Below, piece by piece: positions 33,832 through 44,106 of a stretch of DNA of 64,000 bases. Where the stretch lies: positions 62,001 to 126,000 of the forward strand of contig JAPFBP010000001.1 of NCBI GenBank assembly GCA_029250275.1, read 5' to 3'. A program made the position numbers and the translations under genes. This stretch comes from Candidatus Nitrosopumilus sp. GTDB lineage: Archaea > Thermoproteota > Nitrososphaeria > Nitrososphaerales > Nitrosopumilaceae. The notes under the pieces were generated by a model. It worked only from the letters and a program-made list of their open reading frames with translations. It did not search any database and was not told the DNA's origin. How positions within the stretch are numbered: position 1 is the first letter of the stretch; each line of letters begins with the position of its first letter.

Positions 33832-36800
33832 ATGTCTGAAAATGATGCAATCGCTCGAATTAGTGATATCAAAATGCCAGATTACTATCTGAATTACTAT
33901 ACTGGTCTTTCAAATGAGACATATCGAATATTTGAACATGCAGCATCAGCAAAATCTAGTTTAGCAGACTCTTCAGGCATTATTGAGCCTAAAATCGCAT
34001 TTGATTTAGCAGATAGAGTTGCAAAAATGCACGAAATTGATATTGCAGATCACTTAAGAGAAATTTTAAAAATTAATGGAAAAGAACTTTCTGCATTAAT
34101 TTTAGCAAAAGAGATTGCTTTGGGCAAATACTGTCTTCCAGATGCTACTTTAGAAGACAAGTTAGATCTTGCAGTACGTGTAGGTTTAGCAATTATTACA
34201 GAAGGAGTTACTATTGCACCACTGCAAGGAATCAGCGAAGTAAAAATAAAAAAAAACAAAGACGGTACTGAATATCTATCTGTTTCAATTGCAGGACCAA
34301 TGCGTTCAGCAGGGGGAACAGAATCTGCAGTTACTTTGTTAATTGCAGATCATGTTAGAAAAATAGCAGGTTTATCAAAATTTCAAGCTAATTCATTTGA
34401 TGATGAAACAGGTAGATTTGTTGAGGAATTACGAATCTATGAAAGAGAAGCAAGTAATTTTCAATTTCATATTTTAGATGAAGATATTGAACATGTCATT
34501 CGTAATCTTCCCGTAGAATTAGCAGGTGTTGATACAGATCCATATGAAGTAGTCAACCATAAATCTATGGTTAGAATTAAAACTGACCGAGTTAGAGGAG
34601 GAGCCTTACGTGTCTTAAATGATGGACTGATTGGAAGATCAAAAAAACTTCTCAAAAGAATTGAATTGTACAATCTAGATGGATGGGAATGGCTTAATGA
34701 TCTTAAAGGAGCTGTTCAGACTGGTGATAATCAAGAAGATGCAGCTGCCAAAAGAATGCGTGAAGTAATTACTGGCAGATCAGTTTTATCCATGCCTAAC
34801 AAATTAGGTGGATTTCGTTTAAGGTATGGACGAGCATGTAATACAGGCTTTGCGGCTGTAGGAATTCATCCAGTTATTGCTGAAATTCTTGATCATACGG
34901 TAGTTGTAGGAACTCAAATCAAAATAGATATTCCTGGAAAAGGAGCAACTGTAGCTTTTGTTGATTCAATTGATACTCCAACAGTTCGTCTCAATGATGG
35001 GAGTGTTGTAAAAATTCGAGATGTTAAACATGGATTAGAAATTAAAAATGAAATAGAAAAAATTTTACATCTTGGAGATATTTTAATTTCATTTGGAGAT
35101 TTTCTTGAAAATAATGCTCAACTAGTTCCTTCAGCTTATGTCGAAGAATTTTGGATAGAGGAATTAAAACAAAAAATTCAAAAATATGAACTAAATAATC
35201 AATATCTAAATCAATTTTTGAATAGAATACCTACAATAGATGAATCTCTAAAAATTTCCCTTGATTTTAAAATTCCACTCCATCCACATTATTTGTATTT
35301 CTGGGATAAAATTTCATCCGAAGATCTTCTCAAACTTTTAGAACCAAAAAAAGTCAATGAAATATCAATCGAATATTCAATTCAAGTAAAGAAAATACTT
35401 GAAAACTTGGGAACTCCTCATAAAGTTGAAAATGAAACATTGATCTTAGAACATCAGGAGGCAAAAATTTTCTTTAATTTATTGTTTAGAGAAAAACCAA
35501 TAATCACTGATTTATCTGTACCAAAAATTTTGACAGAGTCATCTGGAATTCAAATCAACAATAAATTTTCAACAACTATTGGAGTCAGAATAGGAAGACC
35601 TGAAAAAGCAGCTCCTAGACAAATGAAGCCTCCAACTCATGTATTGTTTCCAATTGGTGAGAAGGGTGGACCTACACGAGATCTTCTTAAAGCATCCAGA
35701 ACTGAGAACTTTTTCACTGATCTTTACAATAGATTTTGTACTACATGCAATCAACCATCAATTAGCATAAAATGCTCCATTTGTGGTACAAAGACCACAA
35801 TTACTTTCAGATGTTCTAATTGTAGAGATACACTCAAAGAACCATTTTGTGAAAAATGTAAGCGAAAAGCTCCAACTCATTCCCACCAGTCATTTCCCCT
35901 TAAAATTAGATTACTTTTAGCACAAGAAAAGATGGGAATTCGTGCAAAAGAACCATTCAAAGGAGTTAAGGTATTAATCAATCAAGACAAAATTGCTGAA
36001 CCTCTTGAAAAAGGACTTGTAAGGCAAAACTTTGGATTAACAACTTTCAAAGATGGAACAGTTAGATTTGATGCAACAAATTCACCACTAACACATTTCA
36101 AACCATCGTGGATTGGAACATCTATTGAGAAATTAAAATCTCTTGGATATTCTCATGATATTGATGGTAAACCACTTGAATCTTTAGATCAAATTGTTGA
36201 ACTTCGAATGCAAGATGTTGTCATCCCATATGAAAGTGGTAAGTATTTAGTTTCTATATGCAAATACGTCGATGTTCTATTAGAGAAATTCTATGGTAAA
36301 TCTTCATTTTATAATGTAAAAAATTCTGAGGAATTAATTGGACATCTGATAATTGGTTTAGCTCCTCATACATCTGTAGGAATAGTAGGACGAATTATAG
36401 GATATACTGAAACACATGTTTGTTTTGCAACTCCAAATTGGCATTCTGCTAAAAGAAGAGATGCTGATGGGGATGCTGATTCAGTAATGCTTCTAATGGA
36501 TAGTCTTCTAAATTTCTCTAGACAATTTCTTTCTGATAGAATTGGTGGATTAATGGATGCACCATTATTGATTCAGCCTCATGTTTTACCACATGAATCA
36601 CAATCTCAGGCACATAACCTTGAAGTCACAAAAATCCTCCCTCTAGAATTCTTTGAATCTACATTCAAACAAATTAAAGCATCAGATGTATCATCCGTAG
36701 AAATTATCAAATCACGTCTTGACACTGAAAGACAATTTTATGATTACCACTTTACACATTCAACTTCATCTCTTACCACATCAAAATCGAGAAGTGCATA

Positions 36801-37209
36801 TTCCACACTTGGTTCTATGCTTGACAAATTTGATATGCAAGTTAAGAATGCCGAATTAATTGACGTTGTAAATCCTTCAGAACTTGTTTCAAATGTAATT
36901 TCAACGCATTTGGTTCCAGACTTGATGGGAAATCTTAGGGCTTATGCAAGACAAAGTTTCAGATGTACAGCTTGTGGTGCATCATATCGACGAATGCCGC
37001 TTATTCAAACTTGTACTTGTGGACATAAATTAATTGCCACAATTACAAGAGGTTCTGTAGAAAAATATCTGAAACTTGCAAAAAGGTTAGTTGAGAAATA
37101 CAATGTTGGAGAATATCAAAGAGGAAGAATTCATGCCTTGTCAGATGAAATTGAATTAATATTTGGAAAGAGTAAAGGAGATCAATCCTTACTTACAGAC
37201 TATTCGTGA
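33832..37209 (+). CDS. polC: DNA polymerase D, large subunit (DP2)
   Basis: The 1125-residue catalytic subunit of the archaeal replicative polymerase. The double-psi beta-barrel catalytic motif RDADGDADS starts at about residue 876. A cysteine cluster lies near 635-685, and a C-terminal zinc module near 1043-1065 (CTACG, CTCGH), which contacts DP1. The N-terminal domain is complete. The length and uninterrupted motifs show no intein, unlike several DP2 genes of other archaea. It begins 13 bp after the ether-lipid gene. DP1 is 4.3 kb away beyond the origin. Confidence 0.95.
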   Translation: MSENDAIARISDIKMPDYYLNYYTGLSNETYRIFEHAASAKSSLADSSGIIEPKIAFDLADRVAKMHEIDIADHLREILKINGKELSALILAKEIALGKYCLPDATLEDKLDLAVRVGLAIITEGVTIAPLQGISEVKIKKNKDGTEYLSVSIAGPMRSAGGTESAVTLLIADHVRKIAGLSKFQANSFDDETGRFVEELRIYEREASNFQFHILDEDIEHVIRNLPVELAGVDTDPYEVVNHKSMVRIKTDRVRGGALRVLNDGLIGRSKKLLKRIELYNLDGWEWLNDLKGAVQTGDNQEDAAAKRMREVITGRSVLSMPNKLGGFRLRYGRACNTGFAAVGIHPVIAEILDHTVVVGTQIKIDIPGKGATVAFVDSIDTPTVRLNDGSVVKIRDVKHGLEIKNEIEKILHLGDILISFGDFLENNAQLVPSAYVEEFWIEELKQKIQKYELNNQYLNQFLNRIPTIDESLKISLDFKIPLHPHYLYFWDKISSEDLLKLLEPKKVNEISIEYSIQVKKILENLGTPHKVENETLILEHQEAKIFFNLLFREKPIITDLSVPKILTESSGIQINNKFSTTIGVRIGRPEKAAPRQMKPPTHVLFPIGEKGGPTRDLLKASRTENFFTDLYNRFCTTCNQPSISIKCSICGTKTTITFRCSNCRDTLKEPFCEKCKRKAPTHSHQSFPLKIRLLLAQEKMGIRAKEPFKGVKVLINQDKIAEPLEKGLVRQNFGLTTFKDGTVRFDATNSPLTHFKPSWIGTSIEKLKSLGYSHDIDGKPLESLDQIVELRMQDVVIPYESGKYLVSICKYVDVLLEKFYGKSSFYNVKNSEELIGHLIIGLAPHTSVGIVGRIIGYTETHVCFATPNWHSAKRRDADGDADSVMLLMDSLLNFSRQFLSDRIGGLMDAPLLIQPHVLPHESQSQAHNLEVTKILPLEFFESTFKQIKASDVSSVEIIKSRLDTERQFYDYHFTHSTSSLTTSKSRSAYSTLGSMLDKFDMQVKNAELIDVVNPSELVSNVISTHLVPDLMGNLRAYARQSFRCTACGASYRRMPLIQTCTCGHKLIATITRGSVEKYLKLAKRLVEKYNVGEYQRGRIHALSDEIELIFGKSKGDQSLLTDYS

Positions 37210-37211
37210 AT

Positions 37212-38534
37212 CTATCTTAGTTTGACATATTCATAAGCACCCAATTTGTTATCAAAACAGAACTTAACTTTTTGATAGTCCTTTCTGAATGTTTTAATTT
37301 TTGAAAGTATTTTCTTTGGATCTTCTTTATCAATTATAACTTGTTTTATGTATGAAGCAATTTCTTGCATCTCATTCTTTTTCATTCCTAATCGTGTAAT
37401 TTCAGAAACTCCTAATCTAATTCCACCTGGATGGAAATAATTTCTACCAGCTTTAATATCTCCTGGAATGAGTTGTCTGTTTACAATGATGTTTGCTTTT
37501 TCTAAATCAGCTTCTACCTTTCCGCCATCAGAATAATCTAAAACATTTACAGCAATTTGGTGTGATTCCGTAAATCCTCTACTTTCTCCTAATACTTTGA
37601 AACCATGATCACTCAAGGCCTCTGCAAATATTTTGGCATTTTTAATTACTTCAATTGCATAATCTTTTCCAAACTCTAAGGCTTCAGCAAATGTAACTGC
37701 TTTTCCAGCCATATGATGAATATGGTGACTACTAGTTAGTCCAGGGAAAGTTGCTTTTTTGATAGCTTCTTCATGTTCTTCTGAACCTAAAACAAGTCCT
37801 CCTTGAGGACCAAACAAAGTCTTGTGAGTACTCATAGTCATTGTATCTGCTCCTTCACGTAGAGGATCCTGGAATTTCCCACCAGCAATTAATCCTGCAA
37901 CATGAGCAGCATCATAATTGATATGTATATCATAACTCTTTAGAAAATCTGATAATTCTTTGACAGGATGAGGAAACAAGAATAATGATCCACCAAACAT
38001 TGCCATTTTTGGAACACGATTTTCTTTTTTGAGATCTTTTACTTTTTGTTTAGTTTTATCTACATCAATTGTCATTTCTTCAGCATCAAATGGATAGAAT
38101 TCTATTTCTAATCCATGAACTAATCCAGCAGTTCCAGAATGTTCCTTCTTACCATGAGAGATATGTCCACCTGCTGGAATTGATGGTGCTAACATAATGT
38201 CTCCAGGATTTGTAAATGCAGAATAAATTACCAAGTTTGCAACAACTCCTGAAATTGGTCTGACATCCGCAAATTTTGTTTTGAATAATTTTTTAGCTAA
38301 TTTCATACATTCAAACTCTACCTCATCAATGTAGACACAACCAGCATAGACTCTTTCTCCAGGCCATCCTTCTGCATATCTATTTCCAAAATCAGAAATT
38401 ATTGCTTCTCTAACTGCTGGACTGGGGATATTTTCACTTGCAATTAATGGAATTGAATTTTCAAACCATTTATGATGTTCTTTTAATTTTGTAAAAATTT
38501 TATCATAAGATTCTTTATTCTGGGATTTAACCAT
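37212..38534 (-). CDS. glyA: Serine hydroxymethyltransferase
   Basis: A 440-residue PLP enzyme converting serine and a tetrahydropterin-type carrier to glycine and methylene carrier. The PLP lysine lies in STHKTLFGPQGG (about residue 233), with the N-terminal ENIPSPAV and RYAEGWPG substrate-binding segments and a C-terminal GIRLGVSEITRLG. Length is typical. It converges with PolD large subunit (2 bp gap) and is divergent from the thermosome gene, with whose promoter it shares a 100-bp gap. Confidence 0.94.
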   Translation of the reverse strand: MVKSQNKESYDKIFTKLKEHHKWFENSIPLIASENIPSPAVREAIISDFGNRYAEGWPGERVYAGCVYIDEVEFECMKLAKKLFKTKFADVRPISGVVANLVIYSAFTNPGDIMLAPSIPAGGHISHGKKEHSGTAGLVHGLEIEFYPFDAEEMTIDVDKTKQKVKDLKKENRVPKMAMFGGSLFLFPHPVKELSDFLKSYDIHINYDAAHVAGLIAGGKFQDPLREGADTMTMSTHKTLFGPQGGLVLGSEEHEEAIKKATFPGLTSSHHIHHMAGKAVTFAEALEFGKDYAIEVIKNAKIFAEALSDHGFKVLGESRGFTESHQIAVNVLDYSDGGKVEADLEKANIIVNRQLIPGDIKAGRNYFHPGGIRLGVSEITRLGMKKNEMQEIASYIKQVIIDKEDPKKILSKIKTFRKDYQKVKFCFDNKLGAYEYVKLR

Positions 38535-38606
38535 ATTTTACAATTTTATTTTCCCAATTTAAAAACACCGATATTATTTTAAAATCATCGATCTTGATCT
38601 GGAAGG

Positions 38607-38614
38607 TATAAAAG
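38607..38614 (+). promoter_or_regulatory. TATA box of the thermosome gene
   Basis: TATAAAAG, followed by GGG, lies 27-34 bp upstream of the ATG at 38641. This spacing puts transcription start at or a few bases before the start codon, so the mRNA would be leaderless or nearly so. It is one of the clearest TATA boxes in the window, as expected for a highly expressed chaperonin. Confidence 0.65.
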
Positions 38615-38640
38615 GGGAATTATACGAGACATCTGTGAAT

Positions 38641-40314
38641 ATGCAAGCAACTTCAAAAGGTACTATGCCTGTTATTTTACTAAAAGAAGGTGGCACTGAA
38701 ACTAAAGGACGAGAAGCCCAAAAAAATAACATTGCAGCAGCCAAAATTATTGCTGAAATTGTTCGTTCCAGCCTTGGTCCAAGAGGCATGGATAAAATGC
38801 TAGTCGACTCATTAGGAGACGTTACAATTACAAATGATGGTGCTACCATTCTAAAAGAAATTGATGTACAACATCCAGCAGCAAAAATGCTAGTTGAAAT
38901 TTCAAAAACTACAGATAATGAAGTTGGAGATGGTACAACTTCTGCTGTTATATTAGCAGGTGCTTTACTTTCACAAGCTGAATCATTAATTGATTCAGAT
39001 GTACATCCAACAATAATTGTAGATGGTTATAGAAAGGCTGCAAGAAAAGCTAAAGAATATCTTGAAGAAATTGCAGACACAATTACAGCAAATGATAAAA
39101 CTATTCTAAATAAAATTGCAAAAACTTCAATGCAAACTAAACTAGTTAGAAAAGACTCTGATCATTTAGCAGATATTATTGTAAAAGCCGTTCTTGCTGT
39201 TGCAGAAAGAGATGGTGAATCTTTTCAAGTTGACATTGATGATATTAAAGTAGAAAAGAAAGCAGGTGGCTCTATCAAGGATTCAAATATTATTCAAGGC
39301 ATTGTTCTTGATAAAGAAATTGTTCATGGTGGCATGCCTAGATCAATTTCTGGTGCAAAAATTGCATTAATCAACACTGCATTAGAAATTAGTAAAACTG
39401 AAACTGATGCAAAAATTAACATTTCAAATCCTCAACAACTAAAAGCATTTTTAGATGAAGAACACAAAATGCTAAAAACAATGGTTGACAAAGTAATTGG
39501 TTCTGGTGCAAATGTAATTTTATGTCAAAAGGGATTAGATGACATGGCTCAACACTATCTTGCAAAAGCTGGAATTATAGCTGTTAGAAGAATTAAAGAA
39601 AGTGATCTTACTAAACTTGCAGCAGCAACAGGTGCTAGAATAGTTACTAATCTTGATGATCTTTCAGAAAAAGATCTTGGTGCTGCTGGAATTGTCGAAG
39701 AAAGAAAAATTGAAGATGACAAATGGGTATTTGTTGAAGGATGTAAAAATCCAAAATCTGTAACATTACTTCTTCGTGCAGGTTCACAAAGAGTAGTAGA
39801 CGAAGTTGAACGTTCTGTTCATGATGCGTTAATGGTTGTAAAAGATGTAATTTTAAAACCTCAAATTGTTGCAGGTGGAGGTGCCCCTGAAACTTATGCA
39901 GCAACAAAAATTAGAGGTTGGGCTAAATCTTTAGAAGGTAGAGAACAACTTGCAGCAGAAAAGTTTGCTGATGCTTTAGAAGAAATTCCAATCACACTTG
40001 CTGAAAATGCAGGAATGGATCCAATTGATACTCTTACTCTTTTACGTTCTAAACAACAGAAAGGAGAAAAATGGACTGGAATTGATGTAATGAAAGGTAA
40101 AGTTTCAAACATGAAATCAAGTGATATTATTGAACCACTTGCAGTTAAACTTCAAATTATTTCAGCAGCTGCAGAAGCTGCATGTATGATTCTTAGAATC
40201 GATGATGTTATTGCTACTCAAAAATCTGCAGGTGGACCTCCTGGTGGAGAAGGTGGAATGCCACCTGGAATGGGTGGAATGGGTGGCATGCCTGACATGG
40301 GCGGAATGATGTAA
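38641..40314 (+). CDS. Thermosome subunit (group II chaperonin)
   Basis: A 557-residue subunit. The chaperonin motifs are [11 protein letters not shown] (near 41), the ATPase motif GDGTTSAV (near 98), the second ATP motif GGGAPE (near 410), and the C-terminal Gly-Met-rich tail (residues 530-557). A GTG two codons upstream (38635) would add Met-Asn; the ATG is preferred because of its spacing to the TATA box. The product forms a double ring that folds proteins without a separate co-chaperonin. Confidence 0.95.
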   Translation: MQATSKGTMPVILLKEGGTETKGREAQKNNIAAAKIIAEIVRSSLGPRGMDKMLVDSLGDVTITNDGATILKEIDVQHPAAKMLVEISKTTDNEVGDGTTSAVILAGALLSQAESLIDSDVHPTIIVDGYRKAARKAKEYLEEIADTITANDKTILNKIAKTSMQTKLVRKDSDHLADIIVKAVLAVAERDGESFQVDIDDIKVEKKAGGSIKDSNIIQGIVLDKEIVHGGMPRSISGAKIALINTALEISKTETDAKINISNPQQLKAFLDEEHKMLKTMVDKVIGSGANVILCQKGLDDMAQHYLAKAGIIAVRRIKESDLTKLAAATGARIVTNLDDLSEKDLGAAGIVEERKIEDDKWVFVEGCKNPKSVTLLLRAGSQRVVDEVERSVHDALMVVKDVILKPQIVAGGGAPETYAATKIRGWAKSLEGREQLAAEKFADALEEIPITLAENAGMDPIDTLTLLRSKQQKGEKWTGIDVMKGKVSNMKSSDIIEPLAVKLQIISAAAEAACMILRIDDVIATQKSAGGPPGGEGGMPPGMGGMGGMPDMGGMM

Positions 40315-40368
40315 ATTATTTTGAAAACTTTTCAAACCTTTAATTGTTAATTATATTTACAAAAAATA

Positions 40369-40647
40369 TTGAATCAACTATCTTCTAAAACACTTACTGG
40401 ATTCAAATACATTTACCTAATTGTATTTTTTACATTACTTGCAGGGTTTTTCCATCCAATAATCACTGATACAAGTTTTGATGGAGTAATAATTGGAGTA
40501 TTGATATTGTTAGTAGGTCTTGCGGGTGGAGTTTTACTATACAGAGCTGCAACTTCTGAAAGTAAGGGAGTAATTTTTCTAGGAAGTGGATTTACTTTAA
40601 TAGTTATTTCATTATACTATATTTTTCAATTAACTGGAAGAGCCTAA
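40369..40647 (+). CDS. Small three-helix membrane protein, 92 aa
   Basis: Three hydrophobic segments (about residues 13-32, 38-60 and 68-88) fill most of the length, with short loops. It starts with TTG. The stop codon overlaps the end of the converging glutamine synthetase gene by 4 bp. The family is not recognised. Confidence 0.6.
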   Translation: MNQLSSKTLTGFKYIYLIVFFTLLAGFFHPIITDTSFDGVIIGVLILLVGLAGGVLLYRAATSESKGVIFLGSGFTLIVISLYYIFQLTGRA

Positions 40648-42116
40648 ACATCAAAGTATAGATAAAATTCATGTGGATGGGGTCTAATTGATATCTCACG
40701 TTGATCTCTTCTTTCTAATTCTATGATTTTGTCAATTACATCATTAGTGTAAATGGGATTAAGGAATTTTCTATCACTTTCTAACTCATCTAATGCTTCA
40801 CCCAAGCTTTTTGGAAGAACCCTAATTCCTCTTTTAGCTCTATCTGATTTTGTCATCTTAAAAATATCATCACGAACTTGTTCTCCTGGATCCATTTTTT
40901 TCTTAATACCATCCATTCCAGCTGCTGTAACGGCTGCAAATACTAGGTATGGATTTGATGAAGGATCTGGTGCTCTAAACTCAAGTCTTTTTAGATCTGC
41001 ATGTTGTTTTCCTTTGAGATGTTTTGGAACTCTTACAATAGCAGAACGATTTCCAGAACTCCATGCAATATATGCTGGAGCTTCATATCCTGGAACTAAT
41101 CTGTGATATGAATTAGTTGTTGGGTTACAAATTCCAGAAAGTGCTTTTGCATGATTAATTATACCACCACAAAAGTATCTTCCAGTTTGGCTTAATTCAA
41201 TTTCATCATCTGGATCATAAAAGACATTTTCTTTTCCTTTCCATAAACTAACATTAACGTGCATACCAGAACCTGCATCCATAGCAATTGGTTTTGGCAT
41301 CATTGTTGCAACTTTTCCATATTTTTGAGCGACATTTTTAATTACATATTTATACGTTTGAGCAGCATCTGCAGCATTTGTCATGTAATCATATTTGATA
41401 TCAATTTCACATTGTCCGGCTGTTGCTACTTCGTGATGATGGTTATCACATAATATTCCAAAATTATTGCTAAGAATATTTACACATTCATTTCTATATG
41501 GTGCAAGAGTATCTGATGGAGTACTAGGATAGTATCCTTCTTGCAAACCCATAGGATATCCATCACCTGATTGACTCCATGGAGCTTCTTTAGATTCAAT
41601 TGAATAAGATTGACCTTTGTATGGTGTTAGGACATCCCAATGTACTTTATCAAATACAAAGAATTCAACTTCTGGACCCCAAGCACTACTATCATAACCT
41701 TGAGTTTTGAGATATTCTTCAGCCTTTTGAGAAATACCTCTTGGATCTCTTGACAATCGTCCTCTGTCTTCTCCCCAATAAACATCACATAGCATTCTAG
41801 CTGTTTTGTTTTCAGTCATCCAAGGAATAACTGCAAATGTACTTGGATCAGGTTTTAAAAGCAAATCTGAATCGTCTATTGAAGTAAATCCAACAATTGA
41901 TGAACCATCTAATTTTGGTAATCCATCTCTCATTTGTTCTGGTGTAAATGTATTTGCAGAAATTGTAGTATGATGAAAATGACCTGTAAGGCCTGTAAAC
42001 TGAAGATCGATAAATTGAATACCCTCGTGCTGAATTCTTGCAAAAACTTCGTCAGATGAATATGTAACTTGGATGGCTTTACCGTGGCTGACTTTATATG
42101 GCAATTTATTCTTCAA
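40644..42116 (-). CDS. glnA: Glutamine synthetase (type I)
   Basis: A 490-residue GS that forms glutamine from glutamate, ammonia and ATP. It has the N-terminal beta-grasp domain (DLQFTGLTGHFHH region) and the catalytic domain: WGPEVEFFVF (metal-binding Glu), ATAGQCEIDIKYD, the substrate loop GSGMHVNVSLW, NSYHRLVPGYEAP and the phosphate-binding RSAIVRVPK and RLEFRAPDPSSNPYL. No adenylylation-site Tyr context is obvious. It is the main ammonium-assimilating candidate; a second GS lies at 56876-58321. Confidence 0.95.
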   Translation of the reverse strand: MKNKLPYKVSHGKAIQVTYSSDEVFARIQHEGIQFIDLQFTGLTGHFHHTTISANTFTPEQMRDGLPKLDGSSIVGFTSIDDSDLLLKPDPSTFAVIPWMTENKTARMLCDVYWGEDRGRLSRDPRGISQKAEEYLKTQGYDSSAWGPEVEFFVFDKVHWDVLTPYKGQSYSIESKEAPWSQSGDGYPMGLQEGYYPSTPSDTLAPYRNECVNILSNNFGILCDNHHHEVATAGQCEIDIKYDYMTNAADAAQTYKYVIKNVAQKYGKVATMMPKPIAMDAGSGMHVNVSLWKGKENVFYDPDDEIELSQTGRYFCGGIINHAKALSGICNPTTNSYHRLVPGYEAPAYIAWSSGNRSAIVRVPKHLKGKQHADLKRLEFRAPDPSSNPYLVFAAVTAAGMDGIKKKMDPGEQVRDDIFKMTKSDRAKRGIRVLPKSLGEALDELESDRKFLNPIYTNDVIDKIIELERRDQREISIRPHPHEFYLYFDV

Positions 42117-42157
42117 TCAAACACAAATACACTAGCAATTTAAGGATTAGGTAAGAA

Positions 42158-42715
42158 ATGTCAGAATCAAGTCAAATTGATATTCACTCTTTACATCATG
42201 CAGTTTTACATGAAATTGAAAATGATTCACTTTTAGAAATTGATCCAAATTTTTATAGAAATTTAGCCAACTTTATTGGAAATTTACAAAAACAAGAATT
42301 TGATGGAGTAGAAAACCAAATCAAAGATACTATGGTGGAAATGATTACAGAATTAACATCATTATTAATAGAAATTAGACTAGATAAAATTTCAAAATCT
42401 TCTAATTTAGAAATAAGCCATCTACTAGATGAAGAAAAATTCATTTTTGATTCACAAGAGGAACAAAAAGAAAGAACAGAAATGATTGTATCTGCAACAA
42501 TTAACGGAAAATCAAAATTCTTAGAATCATTAGCTCAAAACCATAAAACAAAAAAAATTGTTATTAGATTCCTACATGAAGTAGATGAAATTGTTGGCGT
42601 AGATCTTGAAAAATATGGTCCTTTTAACGCTGAAGATATAGCTACAATTCCATATGAGAATGCTCAGGCTTTAATTGCTAAAAATGTAGCAACTAAGGTT
42701 CATTTGGAAGACTAG
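42158..42715 (+). CDS. GINS complex subunit (Gins51-like)
   Basis: A 185-residue protein. The N-terminal helical A domain (residues 8-100) contains the R-D-K-I pattern (IEIRLDKI) of GINS A domains. The small C-terminal B domain (about 128-180) shows the KIVIRFLHEVDEIVGVDLEK and YGPF-x-AEDIATIPYENAQ signatures of archaeal GINS51. The complex couples MCM helicase to the replisome. Its start lies 41 bp from the divergent glutamine synthetase start. With PolD and Cdc6 it makes a replication neighbourhood. Confidence 0.85.
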   Translation: MSESSQIDIHSLHHAVLHEIENDSLLEIDPNFYRNLANFIGNLQKQEFDGVENQIKDTMVEMITELTSLLIEIRLDKISKSSNLEISHLLDEEKFIFDSQEEQKERTEMIVSATINGKSKFLESLAQNHKTKKIVIRFLHEVDEIVGVDLEKYGPFNAEDIATIPYENAQALIAKNVATKVHLED

Positions 42716-42745
42716 ATAGAAATTATACCTTTATCATCATAAAAT

Positions 42746-43030
42746 ATGTCTCATACAGGCGTTGATGTAGTTGATTTTCTTTTTTACACAATTTATCCTG
42801 TAATTGGAATTTTTATTGTAGAAGTTATCAGCAGATTAGTAAAAGCACCAAAATGGATAAAATTATGGACACAAGCAATTGTGTCTATTAGTTTTGGAAT
42901 TTATTATTGGTTCATTCTTCCAGCACCACAAAACTTCCCATTAACTGCGATGGTAATGTTTGCACTTGCTATTGCTTTAATTTATCAAGGAAGAAGAGCA
43001 AAAATTTCTCCTGATAAAAGTCCGTATTGA
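42746..43030 (+). CDS. Small membrane protein, 94 aa
   Basis: Three hydrophobic segments (about 10-28, 41-60, 67-82) are followed by a basic tail. It starts 30 bp after the GINS gene and may share its transcript. The function is not known. Confidence 0.6.
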   Translation: MSHTGVDVVDFLFYTIYPVIGIFIVEVISRLVKAPKWIKLWTQAIVSISFGIYYWFILPAPQNFPLTAMVMFALAIALIYQGRRAKISPDKSPY

Positions 43031-43032
43031 TT

Positions 43033-43254
43033 TTAAAATCTACCAAAAATTCGTTTTAAAATATTTGGCTTGTTACGCCCACCATCACGAATAACTTTTT
43101 TCTCCCCAAATTTTCTAGCTCTAATTTGACTGAGTTTTACACATCGATGTTCTTCAGGAAGTCTATGTTCTGCACAAAAAGGATCTTTACAATAATTACA
43201 ATGAAATGGCATATCGGTTAAATCTCCACAATAAGCACATTTTTCAGACTGCAT
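43033..43254 (-). CDS. AN1-type zinc-finger protein, 73 aa
   Basis: The cysteine/histidine spacing (C6, C9, C19, C22, C27, H30, H36, C38) is that of the AN1 finger, which binds two zinc ions. A highly basic tail (RARKFGEKKVIRDGGRNKP) follows. In eukaryotes AN1 proteins act in stress response and ubiquitin-linked quality control; the archaeal role is unknown. It converges with the upstream membrane protein. Confidence 0.88.
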   Translation of the reverse strand: MQSEKCAYCGDLTDMPFHCNYCKDPFCAEHRLPEEHRCVKLSQIRARKFGEKKVIRDGGRNKPNILKRIFGRF

Positions 43255-43364
43255 ATTTTGTAATACTATTTTTCTTTTAATAAAGGTGTTAGAACTTTTC
43301 TTGAAATTTCTTAATGTCTAAACATTTTTACTATATTCAACCATAGTTTGCTTGAAGACTTGAG

Positions 43365-44105
43365 ATGATTAAAGATAAAGTTGCAATTATTACTGGAGCC
43401 AGCAGTGGAATAGGATTTGCCACTGCTTTGGCCTTATCAAAGGCTGGTGCAAAAGTTGCCATAGGTGCTAGAAGAGTTGATAGATTAGAAGAACTTGCAA
43501 AAAAAATCTCAGCTAATGGTGGAGAAGTATTTTATCAAAAATTAGATGTAACACAAAGATCTGAATGTGAAAATTTTGCTAAAGCAGTTTTAGAGAAATG
43601 GGGTTCTATTGATATTCTTGTGAATAATGCTGGATTGATGCCTTTGAGTTTATTCAAAAGCCTCAAAGTTGATGAATGGGATAGAATGATTGATGTGAAT
43701 ATTAAAGGTGTATTGTATTCTACTGCTGCTGTAATTTCACATATGAAAGAAAAAAAATCAGGACATATAGTTAATCTTTCATCAGTAGCAGGAAGAGTAG
43801 TTTTTGTAGGTGGTAGTGTTTATTGTGCAACTAAATATGCAGTTGCAGCATTTAGTGAAGGATTAAGACAAGAGTTTAGTGTTCGCTCTAACATTAGAGT
43901 AACTAGCATTGAACCAGGAGTTGTTGCAACAGAACTTACTGATACAATTACCGATGAGTCCTTACAAGGATTTGTTGAAAATGCAAAAAAGATGGAATCT
44001 TTACAAGCAGAGGATATCGCAAATGCAATTTTGTATGCAGTTGATTCTCCATCACACGTAAATGTGAATGAGATTTTAATACGACCTACAACTCAAGCAC
44101 TTTAA
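43365..44105 (+). CDS. Short-chain dehydrogenase/reductase
   Basis: A 246-residue SDR with TGASSGIG at residues 10-17, NNAG near 85-88, a catalytic Ser near 139 and YCATK near 152-156. Arg36-Arg37 after the second strand favours NADP(H). It resembles the YdfG/clavaldehyde-type group that acts on small hydroxy acids or ketones; the substrate cannot be named. It is followed 1 bp later by a flavoprotein gene, so the two are probably one operon. Confidence 0.9.
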   Translation: MIKDKVAIITGASSGIGFATALALSKAGAKVAIGARRVDRLEELAKKISANGGEVFYQKLDVTQRSECENFAKAVLEKWGSIDILVNNAGLMPLSLFKSLKVDEWDRMIDVNIKGVLYSTAAVISHMKEKKSGHIVNLSSVAGRVVFVGGSVYCATKYAVAAFSEGLRQEFSVRSNIRVTSIEPGVVATELTDTITDESLQGFVENAKKMESLQAEDIANAILYAVDSPSHVNVNEILIRPTTQAL

Positions 44106-44106
44106 G

